42,393 nucleotides of DNA from an uncultured Lachnospiraceae bacterium (GTDB taxonomy: Bacteria; Bacillota; Clostridia; Lachnospirales; Lachnospiraceae), in NCBI GenBank assembly GCA_902775485.1, contig CACYMJ010000015.1, forward strand, positions 1 through 42,393, read 5' to 3'. Positions 34,838-42,393 of this stretch are shown piece after piece. The notes under the pieces were generated by a model. That model was given only the letters and a program-made list of their open reading frames with translations, did not search any database and had not been told where the DNA came from. The position numbers and the translations under genes are program-made. Numbering within the stretch: the stretch's first letter is position 1; each line of letters opens with the position of its first letter.

Positions 34838-35707
34838 TCAAATCTTTGAAATGTATTCGCTTATGGACTTTTCCCAATCAGCAAATGTATAACTGCCGGT
34901 AAGACGGAGCATATAATTGTCAAGTACCGAATATGCCGGACGGTCGGCAGATGCGGGATTCATTTCCTTATATTGCCTGCTTGTTACCGGATTGACCTTT
35001 GTGTTTTTTCCGGCAAGTCTGAATATCTCTTTTGCAAAATCGGCCCATGAACACATCCCTTCACATGTACCGTGGAACAGACCGTAGTTTTCTGTGTCTA
35101 CGAGAGCAAAGATGGCACGTGCCAGTTCATCGGCACATGTTGGAGAGCCGACCTGATCGTTGACGACGCTTATCTCGTCATGCGATTCGGCCAGTTTAAG
35201 CATTGTTTTAACGAAATTCTTTCCGTCGCCGTACAGCCAGGCGGTACGTATGATGAAGAAATCATCGGCAAACTGTCTGACAAAGTTCTCGCCGGCCAGT
35301 TTCGTTTTGCCGTACATTGCCTTTGGAGCGGGCGTATCAAACTCCGTATATGGACTTGAGGCATCCCCGGGGAATACGTAGTCTGTTGAAATATGAACGA
35401 GCCTGGAGCCTGTCTCACGGGAAGCTATCGCCATATTTCTGGGGCCGATGGCGTTTATCCTGTATGCACTGTCCTTCTGAACCTCGCATGCATCAACATT
35501 GGTGTGTGCGGCACAGTTTATTATGGCATAAGGCTTTACCTCGCGGCAAAGTGCAAGTACCGCGTCAAGGTCCGTTATATCAAGATCCGTTATACCGGGT
35601 ACGCCGAAATCGGTATTTACAAGTTCATAACTGCCCCCGTCTCCGAACAGAGTGTTAATTGCACGGCCCAGCTGACCGTTACTTCCGGTTACCACGATCT
35701 TTTTCAT
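34838..35707 (-). CDS. rfbD: dTDP-4-dehydrorhamnose reductase (RmlD/RfbD-like)
   Basis: A 289-residue NADPH-dependent reductase that makes dTDP-L-rhamnose, the last step of the pathway. The Rossmann motif is VTGSNGQLGRAI. INCAAHTNVDACE, STDYVFPGD and the catalytic YGKTK with Tyr-x-x-x-Lys are present. IIRTAWLYGDGKNFV and NDQVGSPT also fit RmlD. The long upstream frame to 35935 is rejected. ATG at 35707 is the family start and has AAGGAAAGG before it. No rfbA, rfbB or rfbC is nearby, so the rest of the pathway is elsewhere. The gene is divergent from the envelope cluster and served by the symmetrical promoter. Confidence 0.93.
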   Translation of the reverse strand: MKKIVVTGSNGQLGRAINTLFGDGGSYELVNTDFGVPGITDLDITDLDAVLALCREVKPYAIINCAAHTNVDACEVQKDSAYRINAIGPRNMAIASRETGSRLVHISTDYVFPGDASSPYTEFDTPAPKAMYGKTKLAGENFVRQFADDFFIIRTAWLYGDGKNFVKTMLKLAESHDEISVVNDQVGSPTCADELARAIFALVDTENYGLFHGTCEGMCSWADFAKEIFRLAGKNTKVNPVTSRQYKEMNPASADRPAYSVLDNYMLRLTGSYTFADWEKSISEYISKI

Positions 35708-35731
35708 GACAAAACCTTTCCTTGTGTTTAT

Positions 35732-35781
35732 TTGCTTAAGACTACAATATATAGTATACTTATCATTGATTTTAAATGCAA
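35732..35781. promoter_or_regulatory. Overlapping symmetrical bidirectional promoter
   Basis: Plus strand: TTGCTT (35732-35737), 17 bp, TATACT (35755-35760), start near 35767. Minus strand: TTGCAT (complement of 35776-35781), 17 bp, TATACT (complement of 35753-35758), start near 35746. The two -10 boxes overlap within the palindrome AGTATACT (35753-35760). Both directions have near-identical strength by sequence, and polymerase can occupy only one at a time. It drives rfbD to the left and the envelope cluster to the right. Confidence 0.82.
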
Positions 35782-35815
35782 TTGTTATTATGAAAACGAG
35801 AACGGAACTTATCAG

Positions 35816-37273
35816 ATGATCTTCAGAAACGTCTTTGTCTTTCCCGATGTATCGGATGAGAGATATAAACTCGCAGTCACGGACTACCGTATCTGTCTGG
35901 TACTGGCGGTAATCACTCTCGTTTTTGTACTTCATTTACTCTATACGCTCATATTCAAGAAGAACGAATATCACACAGCGACAGCCGGATCGCTTAAATG
36001 TGCGCTTTTGTATCTTCCCGTTATCATTGCCGCTCTGGTGATAAAGCTCCCGCAGGGATTTTTGACAAACGACGAATATTCGATAATCAATTCGGCAACG
36101 AACCTTATACATGATACATGGTTCAATATCATGACCGTGTACTATTATATCGTCTCGCTCATGCTGATACCGTATACATATGCACCGATCATCGTAAAGG
36201 TCATAATCGAGTTCTGGGTAGTCGGATACACCGTATGGCGTACAAAATGTCATTTCCGGAATAAGTATGCCAATCTTATGTATGTTCTCTTCCTGCTGTA
36301 TCCCGTCATCGCTTATACAACAAGTGCCCACAGGCTTCCGGTCTATTTCCTGATATATCTGGCAGTGATCGTCAAGCTCTTTTACGATCATCTGGAGAAT
36401 AAGCATCTGACATATGCGGGTGCGGTGTTCCTGCTGTTTTTTGGCGCCGTGCTGACGCAGTGGCGGACGGAAGGCATATATCTTCTCGTTATCCTTCCGA
36501 TCCTTATGTTTGCTGCATATCCGCAGCTGCGAAGGGCAAAGGCAGCTATACCGGTCGTGGTATTGTTCATCCTTTTCCAGGCGCTTTTATGGATACCGCA
36601 AAACGGTGCCGTATCCTCGAACATAGACGGCGCGGCAAATGACCGCATGAAGCCTTTCTATGCTTATACGATAACGAACATGTACAGAAACGGTCTCGAT
36701 CTGTCGAAGAATGCCGACGATCTGGCTGTTGTTGACAGATATCTGAGCCTTGAGATGATCGATAAGATCAACGAACATTATGGAGATATAAACTATGAGG
36801 ATGTTCTGATACTGTACCAGGACGGGTTTACCGGGGTACGGGAAGGCGCCGGGGACGCCGAGTTTTACGACTACTCACAGGCGCTGAAAAGGATATTCGT
36901 AAATAATCCGGATGTGTTCGCACGTACCAGATGGGGAGCTTTCTGCTATGCGGCACTGCCGTATCACATCGTCTTTTCGTCAACAGGATTACGGGATATG
37001 ATCTCGTTTGCGATAAGCATCGTAAAGACTGTCTCTTACAACCTGTTCATCCCCGTGATATTTGCCGCCGCCGCAGCTGTTGTGTCGCTGATACGAAGAA
37101 AGTGGTTTGAATTCTTTATGTTCGCCGGAATCCTGGCACATGCTTTTATAGTGTTCGTGCTGGCTCCCGCGTCGTATTTCAAATATTATTTTCCTGTTTA
37201 CATTGTTTCATATTTCTACATGATCTTTATGCTGATCAGTTTTCTGAGCAAAAAGAGAGAGGACCGGGCATGA
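35816..37273 (+). CDS. Multi-pass membrane protein, GT-C glycosyltransferase-like
   Basis: A 485-residue integral membrane protein with about ten or eleven helices. An early extracytoplasmic loop has FLTNDEYSIINSATN, whose D-E pair recalls the catalytic loop of GT-C transferases (PMT/ArnT type), and HRLPVYFLIYLAVIVKL follows mid-protein. The long loop at about 265-380 contains DLAVVDRYLSLEMIDKINEHYG. The reading frame is open back to 35393, but the upstream part lies antisense to rfbD and crosses the promoter, so ATG at 35816 is the best start. The nearby GGAAC is a weak binding site. It leads the right-hand envelope cluster. The GT-C role is suggested by topology, not proven. Confidence 0.75.
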   Translation: MIFRNVFVFPDVSDERYKLAVTDYRICLVLAVITLVFVLHLLYTLIFKKNEYHTATAGSLKCALLYLPVIIAALVIKLPQGFLTNDEYSIINSATNLIHDTWFNIMTVYYYIVSLMLIPYTYAPIIVKVIIEFWVVGYTVWRTKCHFRNKYANLMYVLFLLYPVIAYTTSAHRLPVYFLIYLAVIVKLFYDHLENKHLTYAGAVFLLFFGAVLTQWRTEGIYLLVILPILMFAAYPQLRRAKAAIPVVVLFILFQALLWIPQNGAVSSNIDGAANDRMKPFYAYTITNMYRNGLDLSKNADDLAVVDRYLSLEMIDKINEHYGDINYEDVLILYQDGFTGVREGAGDAEFYDYSQALKRIFVNNPDVFARTRWGAFCYAALPYHIVFSSTGLRDMISFAISIVKTVSYNLFIPVIFAAAAAVVSLIRRKWFEFFMFAGILAHAFIVFVLAPASYFKYYFPVYIVSYFYMIFMLISFLSKKREDRA

Positions 37274-37277
37274 GACG

Positions 37278-37970
37278 ATGAGGGAACTGTTCAGTGAGAT
37301 CTACAGAGGATACAGGCAGTTTACCGGGACCGGTGCGGTTGTGGTCCTGTTCATTGTCGCTGTTGCGGTGATAATACTGTTTTACCGCGCAAGGAACCGG
37401 AAGATCACACCTGTTATATTGTCTGTAGGCGGAAGCATAGCCTTTGTTGCGGCATCGGTATGGGACATGGTAACAATGCCGAATGCCGGCAGACGGAAAA
37501 ATCTTGCCGCCCGGCTGTTTGCGGCGCTTGTATGTGTCCTGGCGATAACCTTATCCGGTACGTCGCCTTTTACGCGAAACATTTCCGAAAAGGCAGAAAA
37601 TGACATGCATCTGCCCTCATTCGTGCCCGAAGCTGCGGAGGCTGTGATCGGGGACGGTACGTACAAAACCATCCTTACGATGCCCGGATGGGGAGATTAT
37701 TTCAAAAGTTACTCATCAGCCTACAGCGTTGTCTCACCGGATGAAGATGATGCGTATTTGGCCGATGAGGACATGAGAACGTTATATACCCAGCTTATCA
37801 AAGTGCATCCGGATATGAAGAAGGTCGCATCCGGTGCGCATCGCATGGAATGCGGATACGTCATCTTATCGGACGGCATCTGGCAGGATATCCCGCTGAC
37901 GGATCTCGGATATGAACTTATATATGAGACCGAAGGGTGCAGGGTATACAGGGAGGTGAGAACTCCTTGA
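37278..37970 (+). CDS. Membrane protein with C-terminal soluble domain, unknown function
   Basis: A 230-residue protein with three hydrophobic segments (about 16-36, 45-60 and 78-95) and a soluble C-terminal domain from about 105. The domain pattern, MECGYVILSDG...LGYELIYETEGCRVYREVR, resembles the C-terminal domain of the protein at 40285-41178 (TQYVVLTIG...AGLSEAGRTDTHMIYRYD). I read it as a shortened relative of that protein's C-terminal half. No catalytic motif is clear. Its stop overlaps the next gene's TTG start by 4 bp. Confidence 0.72.
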   Translation: MRELFSEIYRGYRQFTGTGAVVVLFIVAVAVIILFYRARNRKITPVILSVGGSIAFVAASVWDMVTMPNAGRRKNLAARLFAALVCVLAITLSGTSPFTRNISEKAENDMHLPSFVPEAAEAVIGDGTYKTILTMPGWGDYFKSYSSAYSVVSPDEDDAYLADEDMRTLYTQLIKVHPDMKKVASGAHRMECGYVILSDGIWQDIPLTDLGYELIYETEGCRVYREVRTP

Positions 37971-39214
37971 TAAAGTGCATTATTTTCTTTGCGATCTTTT
38001 ATATACTTGCATTTGCCGCAGGCAGCTGGGGTAATGTGCTTATGACAAAAACCGGCTCAGCTGCTTCCGCCTTCTTCAGGATAGCTTTCGGCGGCTGTGT
38101 GGTGACAGCGGTATCGCTTCTTGCATGCCTTGCAGGGGGTATAGCGGGTGCATCAGCAACGACATGTGCAGTAATTGCCGCGGTATTGATCGCTGTTTTG
38201 ATCATATCGGGCATTATATCCGTACGTATTATGGCTGCGGACGGGACAGCCGGGATCGGAAAAGACGATATCCCGATGGTTGTTGTTACCGTTGCTGCCA
38301 TCGCGGCACAGGTGTGGGCCGTGATGTATTTCAGATATGATAACAGCCTCGCACTTAGAGGTATTGATACGGCAACCCGGATATTTGAAGGCGCAAAGCT
38401 TTCGGTATCCGATCCGATGATGAGTCTTATCGGGGTTATGGCATCAATTCTTCATATGCATCCGTTGAAGGTCGTATTTACCGTCCTTCCGCCTGTTATG
38501 ATCGCGCTGTATAATATATGCTATGCCGCACTTATATGTACATTGTGCACGAACAGGAAGCGTATTACCGCTTTCTGTGTCATCGTGCTTTTGAATCTGT
38601 GGGGATACCAGTCGGATGTGCTGATACCTGCGACGCTTCTGATAAGCTGGTTCGGTATTTGGGTATTTGTTGTTCACGGTATCCTGAACGTTTTTGCGGC
38701 AGTGATGATAAGGTATCTTGAAAATCTGCCGCAGATACCGGATGAGAATGAGACAGAAGATACAGACGAAGATATTTTGGAGGAGTGGGACATGAATAAA
38801 CACAGGATAATAAATGCGAGAAATCTTGCGATAGCGCTCGGAGTGCTGGCTGCGGTCCTTCTGGCAGCCGTGGTCGTTCTGAACAGCAAGATAAACAGAT
38901 TATATGATGCGACCGTAAACCTTCAGACCGATATGAACAGCAGATGCAGTATATATGAGTTTGTACCGGATGACGGGAATGCAGCGGGATACCTGATCAA
39001 GGGAAGCGACGGAACCGTGACATTTGTGGGCGGCGGTCCGGCATCCAATGCCGATGCGCTTGGCGAGTTTTTTGACAGATACGGCAATACCGTCACAGAC
39101 TGGTATGTATACGGCTCCGACGAGGAAAACTGCGGTGCGATGAATGAACTAATTGACTCGGCAAGGGTAAATGTCACAAAGATATTTGTCATCGAAAGGA
39201 AAGAGATGGAATAA
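37967..39214 (+). CDS. Membrane protein fused to a degenerate metallo-beta-lactamase-like domain
   Basis: A 415-residue protein starting at TTG 37967, chosen because GGGAGGTG lies 8 bp upstream; a GTG at 37937 is also in frame. Residues 1 to about 250 hold about seven membrane helices, with a loop SLALRGIDTATRIFEGAKLSV that resembles the loop DAAYYVAQVSTNVDTNMINV of the next gene. An acidic linker (ENETEDTDEDILEEWD) ends at Met276, which has its own GGAGG 8 bp upstream. After that come another helix (about 285-305) and a domain like the N-terminal half of a metallo-beta-lactamase fold. In that domain the THxDADHIGG motif is changed to YGSDEENCGA, so the metal ligands are lost. The function is unknown. 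Confidence 0.72.
   Translation: MIKCIIFFAIFYILAFAAGSWGNVLMTKTGSAASAFFRIAFGGCVVTAVSLLACLAGGIAGASATTCAVIAAVLIAVLIISGIISVRIMAADGTAGIGKDDIPMVVVTVAAIAAQVWAVMYFRYDNSLALRGIDTATRIFEGAKLSVSDPMMSLIGVMASILHMHPLKVVFTVLPPVMIALYNICYAALICTLCTNRKRITAFCVIVLLNLWGYQSDVLIPATLLISWFGIWVFVVHGILNVFAAVMIRYLENLPQIPDENETEDTDEDILEEWDMNKHRIINARNLAIALGVLAAVLLAAVVVLNSKINRLYDATVNLQTDMNSRCSIYEFVPDDGNAAGYLIKGSDGTVTFVGGGPASNADALGEFFDRYGNTVTDWYVYGSDEENCGAMNELIDSARVNVTKIFVIERKEME
38779..38794 (+). promoter_or_regulatory. Internal ribosome binding site and in-frame ATG within the fused membrane gene
   Basis: GGAGG at 38779-38783 lies 8 bp before ATG at 38792, in the same frame as the surrounding gene. Initiation here would give a 140-residue protein with a normal N-terminal membrane anchor (NLAIALGVLAAVLLAAVVV) and the degenerate metallo-beta-lactamase-like domain. 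Confidence 0.6.
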
Positions 39215-39219
39215 AGGTG

Positions 39220-40281
39220 ATGATCCTTTTAAAGGCTGCGGCCGTACTGCTCTTTAATTTCATAATGTATCTTTCATACGGAAGCCTTGTTTGTATACGC
39301 AAGGGGAAGGAGTGGTCTCTTCCGCTTACGCTTTCGGTGGGTTTCTTTACGTATTATGCGGTCTTTGCCGTATTTTCGGTACCGATAATGCTGACATACA
39401 GGCCGCTTACACTCCTGACAACCGTCTGGCTCATTCCGTGCGCTGCGGTACTTGTGATATCTTTTCTGCTTTTTGCAGGACAATGGGCACGAAAATTTAA
39501 AAGTATGGCAGCTGATGCTGCGCAAAACAGGATCTTCTGGATCGCGATAGCGCTCATATGCGTATTGATGACGGCTCTTACGGTCATAACATACAGCTTT
39601 ACACTGGATGCGGCATACTATGTTGCACAGGTTTCGACAAATGTCGACACAAACATGATAAACGTATACGATCCTTTCACCGGTAACTGGCAGGATCATT
39701 TCGAACTTCGTTATGTATTTGCGACATATTATGCAAACGATGCCGTGATCTGTTCCCTTACGGGACTGCCTGCCCTGGTACAGACAAAAAGCGTGATGTG
39801 TGCTACCGTAATGATCATCGTGAACATACTTTATGTCTGTATATGCGGATATTTCTTCAAGGATCGCACACGTGCACTTTTGATGTATGCGTTCATGACG
39901 CTGACAAATCTGATGTTCATCAGCATATATACTGCCCCCAACTTCCTGATGACACGTACGTATGAGGGTAAAACGATAGTCGGGAATATTTCGGTCATCC
40001 TCATATTCCTGCTGTATATGATGCTCGTTAATAACGCGGAGGAGAAGGGCATATTCATTAAACTGTTCATAGTCTGCCTGGGTACGGCAACGGTAAGCTC
40101 GACCGCAAACATGGTCATTCCTGCACAGGTGTGCATTTTGTTCTTTCCGTACGCTTTGTTGCACCGTAAGCCGGCGGTACTTGTAAAATCGCTTTTGTGT
40201 ATCGTGCCGGAGATCGCGATGATGCTTATGTACGTATTGTATGTTAAAGGTTATTTTGCCATATATACTTTTCCGAGGTAG
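39220..40281 (+). CDS. Multi-pass membrane protein, N-terminal part of a TAG-split gene (DUF6077-like)
   Basis: A 353-residue protein with about nine helices. The first loop has FTLDAAYYVAQVSTNVDT and the next YDPFTGNWQDHFELRYVFATYY, after which SVMCATVMIIVNILYVC and later helices follow. The topology recalls polysaccharide polymerase or GT-C-like envelope proteins of Lachnospiraceae (DUF6077-like in my recollection, not checked). ATG at 39220 is preferred over the GTG at 39217; AAAGG just before is too close for either. The frame ends in TAG at 40279-40281. The same frame continues with AAG and then the ATG of the next gene, so the two may be halves of one protein of about 650 residues. Confidence 0.75.
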   Translation: MILLKAAAVLLFNFIMYLSYGSLVCIRKGKEWSLPLTLSVGFFTYYAVFAVFSVPIMLTYRPLTLLTTVWLIPCAAVLVISFLLFAGQWARKFKSMAADAAQNRIFWIAIALICVLMTALTVITYSFTLDAAYYVAQVSTNVDTNMINVYDPFTGNWQDHFELRYVFATYYANDAVICSLTGLPALVQTKSVMCATVMIIVNILYVCICGYFFKDRTRALLMYAFMTLTNLMFISIYTAPNFLMTRTYEGKTIVGNISVILIFLLYMMLVNNAEEKGIFIKLFIVCLGTATVSSTANMVIPAQVCILFFPYALLHRKPAVLVKSLLCIVPEIAMMLMYVLYVKGYFAIYTFPR

Positions 40282-40284
40282 AAG

Positions 40285-41178
40285 ATGCAGGGTGTCAATG
40301 TATTTGAAAACGGAATAGGATATCTTCACAAATGCCTTGAGATGTATATGTCGGGTACGGGCTATCTCCTTTTGTATCTGTGCTGCGTGATATTCATCAT
40401 GATAAAGGGGAGCAGGCGCGATCGCGAACTGTTCATCCCGCAGGCGGTGCTGCTGCTCGTTACCGTATTTAATCCCGTTGTTCCGCTTTTACTCGATAAG
40501 ATATTTGATGTTGCCGGCGAGTATTACAGACTGTTCTGGATCGCTCCGGCAGTGATACTTGTTCCCTATGCGGCCGCAATGCTTATAGACGGTACGTCCG
40601 GCCGGAGCGGGAAAGGCATCGCCGCCGCCCTTGCGCTGGCAGCGTTTGTTCTGGGCGGCAATTTCGTATACGCAAAAGGGATCGATGTGGCACAGAACAT
40701 ATATAAGATGCCCGATGAACTGATCGAGATCTCCGGGATCATCCATGCCGACAGCGGCAGCGAGTATACCAAGGTATTTTTTGAATATGAATACAATATG
40801 GAGATAAGGCAGTACGATCCGAAGATACTGCTTTGCATAGACAGAGAGGAATATCTGTATGCGATGAATTATTCGTATACCGATGAGATGCTGGCCGATC
40901 AGCAAAAACCGACCAACCGGATACTGGCGCTTCTCGTAAGAAACCAGAGCATATCGCCGGAAGATTTTACGGATGCCCTGGAGCAGACGGGAACGCAGTA
41001 TGTCGTCCTTACGATCGGACATCCGCAGGCGGCATTTGTTAAAAAGGCCGGCCTCAGCGAGGCGGGCAGGACAGATACTCATATGATCTACAGATACGAT
41101 CCGGCACAGCCCGTCAGGTATGAGCTTGTTGATTATTCTGATGCGGTTCACAAGTTCAGTTACAGGAGGCTTAAGTGA
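40285..41178 (+). CDS. Membrane protein with soluble C-terminal domain, C-terminal part of a TAG-split gene
   Basis: A 297-residue protein with about four membrane helices (about 25-42, 52-68, 85-102 and 112-128). GEYYRLFWIAPAVILVPYAA lies in the third. A soluble domain follows from about 140, ending QYVVLTIGHPQAAFV and MIYRYDPAQPVRYELVD. It lies in the same frame as the upstream gene, two codons after its TAG. GAGGT at 40275-40279 could allow re-initiation at this ATG. The soluble domain resembles that of the protein at 37278-37970. It starts with no signal peptide, as expected for the second half of a membrane protein. Its stop overlaps the following GTG start. Confidence 0.75.
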   Translation: MQGVNVFENGIGYLHKCLEMYMSGTGYLLLYLCCVIFIMIKGSRRDRELFIPQAVLLLVTVFNPVVPLLLDKIFDVAGEYYRLFWIAPAVILVPYAAAMLIDGTSGRSGKGIAAALALAAFVLGGNFVYAKGIDVAQNIYKMPDELIEISGIIHADSGSEYTKVFFEYEYNMEIRQYDPKILLCIDREEYLYAMNYSYTDEMLADQQKPTNRILALLVRNQSISPEDFTDALEQTGTQYVVLTIGHPQAAFVKKAGLSEAGRTDTHMIYRYDPAQPVRYELVDYSDAVHKFSYRRLK

Positions 41179-42050
41179 GACTGACTGTATTCACTCCGAC
41201 ATACAACCGAAGAGAGTTACTCAGGCGTGCATACGAGAGCTTAACCAGGCAGACGGTAAAGGACTTCGAGTGGCTCATAGTTGACGACGGGTCGACTGAC
41301 AATACGGATGATGAGGTTAAAAAGTGGATCGATGAAGGGATCGTCAGGATCCGTTACAGTTACAGGGAAAACGGCGGAAAAATGAGGGCTCACAATACAG
41401 GCGTGGGACTGTGTGACACTTTGTTGTTCATGTGTCTTGACTCCGATGACTATCTTACCGATACAGCCGTTGAAGACATGCTCTGTGCATATGATCGGGC
41501 GTTAAAAGATAACGATGGCAGCGTAAAGATCGGCGGCGTGGTAGCACATAAAGGATGCACGAGTGAGAAACTGCTCGGAAAGGACGCGTTTCCTCCGGTT
41601 GATACATCCACTTTGTACGGACTGTATCTGAACGGTTTTTCCGGGGAGACGACTCTGATGTATGAAACGGACATACTCAAAAGGTTTTTGTTCCCCGAGA
41701 TCGATGGCGAAAAGTACGTGCCTGAGGACTATATTTATGATAAAATAGATCAGATATGTGTACTTGCCGTACTGCCTCGTATCGTAACGGTATGTGAGAT
41801 AGTAAAGGACGGGTACACCGACTCGGTAAAAAAGCTAAAACATGACAATGTAAATGCTTTTTACCTGTATTACGAGCAGAGAGCGTATATAACGCCCATG
41901 AGCATCAGAAAGATCAAGTATCTGGGGCGATATGTGATATATGCAAAAAGATCGGGACACAGTGTTTTTGGCGGCAGCCGGATAGGGTTTTTTTTGGCGG
42001 CAGTCGGGTGTATATACGGATGTTTTCTGCTCATGACACACAGGGAGTAG
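41175..42050 (+). CDS. Family 2 glycosyltransferase
   Basis: A 291-residue GT-A enzyme beginning RLTVFTPTYNRRELLRRAYESL, with IVDDGSTDNTDD near residue 37 and the metal-binding DSDD starting at D89 (CLDSDDYLTD). ENGGKMRAHNTGV is typical of the nucleotide-sugar site. A weak hydrophobic stretch lies near the C-terminus (about 272-286). The start is GTG at 41175, supported by AGGAGG at 41164-41169 and a 4-bp overlap with the preceding stop. It is likely part of surface polymer assembly with the next gene. Confidence 0.92.
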   Translation: MRLTVFTPTYNRRELLRRAYESLTRQTVKDFEWLIVDDGSTDNTDDEVKKWIDEGIVRIRYSYRENGGKMRAHNTGVGLCDTLLFMCLDSDDYLTDTAVEDMLCAYDRALKDNDGSVKIGGVVAHKGCTSEKLLGKDAFPPVDTSTLYGLYLNGFSGETTLMYETDILKRFLFPEIDGEKYVPEDYIYDKIDQICVLAVLPRIVTVCEIVKDGYTDSVKKLKHDNVNAFYLYYEQRAYITPMSIRKIKYLGRYVIYAKRSGHSVFGGSRIGFFLAAVGCIYGCFLLMTHRE

Positions 42051-42056
42051 CCTGAT

Positions 42057-42393
42057 TTGAACCGAAAACAATTTCAGAAAAGAGTATATCTGTTCGTTAC
42101 ATCGCTCGTGATCCTTGCCGTCGAGACGGGTATAATGCTGTATGTATGGTATTGGCATTATAATACCGGGATCCCCAAGGCGTTTTATTTCTGGGGCCAT
42201 GTTTTTATTGCCGTAGTATATTTGATGATGCTGCTTTTTTCATCGGTAATGTACGGAGGTCTTAAGATCGGTTCGTTCAGGATGATCGAACTGACCCTTT
42301 CGCAGGGCTTCGCCACGCTTATCACGAATGTTTTATTCTATGCCATCATATGTCTTTTGGCGTATCGATTCCCCACTGTAGTACCGCTTATTC
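42057..42393 (+). CDS. Full-length polyprenyl glycosylphosphotransferase (sugar transferase), N-terminal part
   Basis: An open frame from TTG 42057 runs off the window with 112 codons read. GGGAG at 42043-42047 is 9 bp upstream. The sequence has paired membrane segments, VYLFVTSLVILAVETGIMLY and the HVFIAVVYLMMLLFSSVMYGG region, then LKIGSFRMIELTLSQGFATL. These fit the N-terminal four-helix domain of EpsL/WcaJ-type sugar transferases in Lachnospiraceae. The catalytic part would lie beyond the window, so the call rests on the membrane domain pattern only. It would be a second phosphoglycosyl transferase besides the short one at 14839. Confidence 0.7.
   Translation, partial: MNRKQFQKRVYLFVTSLVILAVETGIMLYVWYWHYNTGIPKAFYFWGHVFIAVVYLMMLLFSSVMYGGLKIGSFRMIELTLSQGFATLITNVLFYAIICLLAYRFPTVVPLI

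Noticed and set aside
35393-35815. An in-frame N-terminal extension of the GT-C-like membrane protein.
   Set aside because: It lies antisense to rfbD and crosses the mapped-by-sequence promoter, so it would not be transcribed from it. It has no hydrophobic or domain pattern fitting the family.
35708-35935. An N-terminal extension of rfbD on the minus strand.
   Set aside because: The family start MKKIVVTGSNGQLG is at 35707 with a good ribosome binding site, and the extension crosses the bidirectional promoter.
39274-40329. A 351-codon minus-strand frame opposite the split membrane gene.
   Set aside because: It is a long shadow of the coding strand. It has no ribosome binding site, an odd composition rich in His, Arg and Tyr, and the plus-strand genes have clear membrane helices.
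1-42393. Looked for CRISPR arrays, tRNA or rRNA genes, insertion sequences, phage genes and attachment sites.
   Set aside because: No direct-repeat arrays, cloverleaf genes, transposase or integrase motifs were seen. The only tandem repeat is the protein-coding Gly/Asp/Ser tract.

Overview
The window looks like a chromosomal segment from a motile, anaerobic, low-to-mid-GC Firmicute, most likely a member of Lachnospiraceae (Butyrivibrio and relatives). I judge this from a single-subunit pyruvate:ferredoxin oxidoreductase, the mreB-flgF-flgG-rod-binding cluster (Bacillus-like mbl-flhO-flhP order), the comFC-yvyF pair, cdaA-cdaR, HPr with His15 and Ser46, and many tightly overlapped genes with AGGAGG-type ribosome binding sites. 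The genus cannot be fixed from this sequence alone.

Region 1 (1-6136): the last codons of leuA, then an unusual fusion of a sugar-phosphate-isomerase-like TIM barrel with an AMP-forming acyl-CoA ligase, then nifJ, closed by a strong intrinsic terminator. Region 2 (6164-23681): a run of 13 co-directional genes with no internal terminator that I can see. It begins with uvrB, passes through a GT2, an MBOAT acyltransferase and its DHHW/AlgX-like partner, then uvrA. It continues with a phosphoglycosyl transferase, an epimerase and three glycosyltransferases. It ends with three exported proteins (a lipoprotein, an SGNH hydrolase and a Gly/Ser/Asp-repeat protein) and a terminator.

Region 3 (23682-34343): a structured 430-bp intergenic region carries a near-consensus sigma-28 (SigD) promoter, a terminator-like hairpin just downstream of it, and a good sigma-A promoter. 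It precedes mreB, flgF, flgG, the rod-binding protein, recD2, comFC, yvyF, two unknown membrane proteins, cdaA and cdaR. ptsH has its own extended -10 promoter and a terminator. Region 4 (34360-42393): a YuiD-like protein, rfbD on the minus strand, and a divergent surface-polymer cluster. That cluster holds a multi-pass membrane GT-C-like protein, several related membrane proteins, one of them split by an in-frame TAG, a GT2, and the start of a full-length sugar transferase that runs off the window. rfbD and the cluster share a symmetrical, overlapping bidirectional promoter.

The main themes are cell envelope polymer assembly and acylation, cell shape and flagellar rod assembly, c-di-AMP signalling, DNA repair and anaerobic pyruvate metabolism. 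The items most worth a second look are the sigma-28 promoter plus hairpin leader, the symmetrical promoter at 35732-35781, the TAG-split membrane gene at 39220-41178, the dual-start membrane/degenerate metallo-beta-lactamase gene at 37967-39214, the isomerase-ligase fusion, and the exported trio at 19631-23630.
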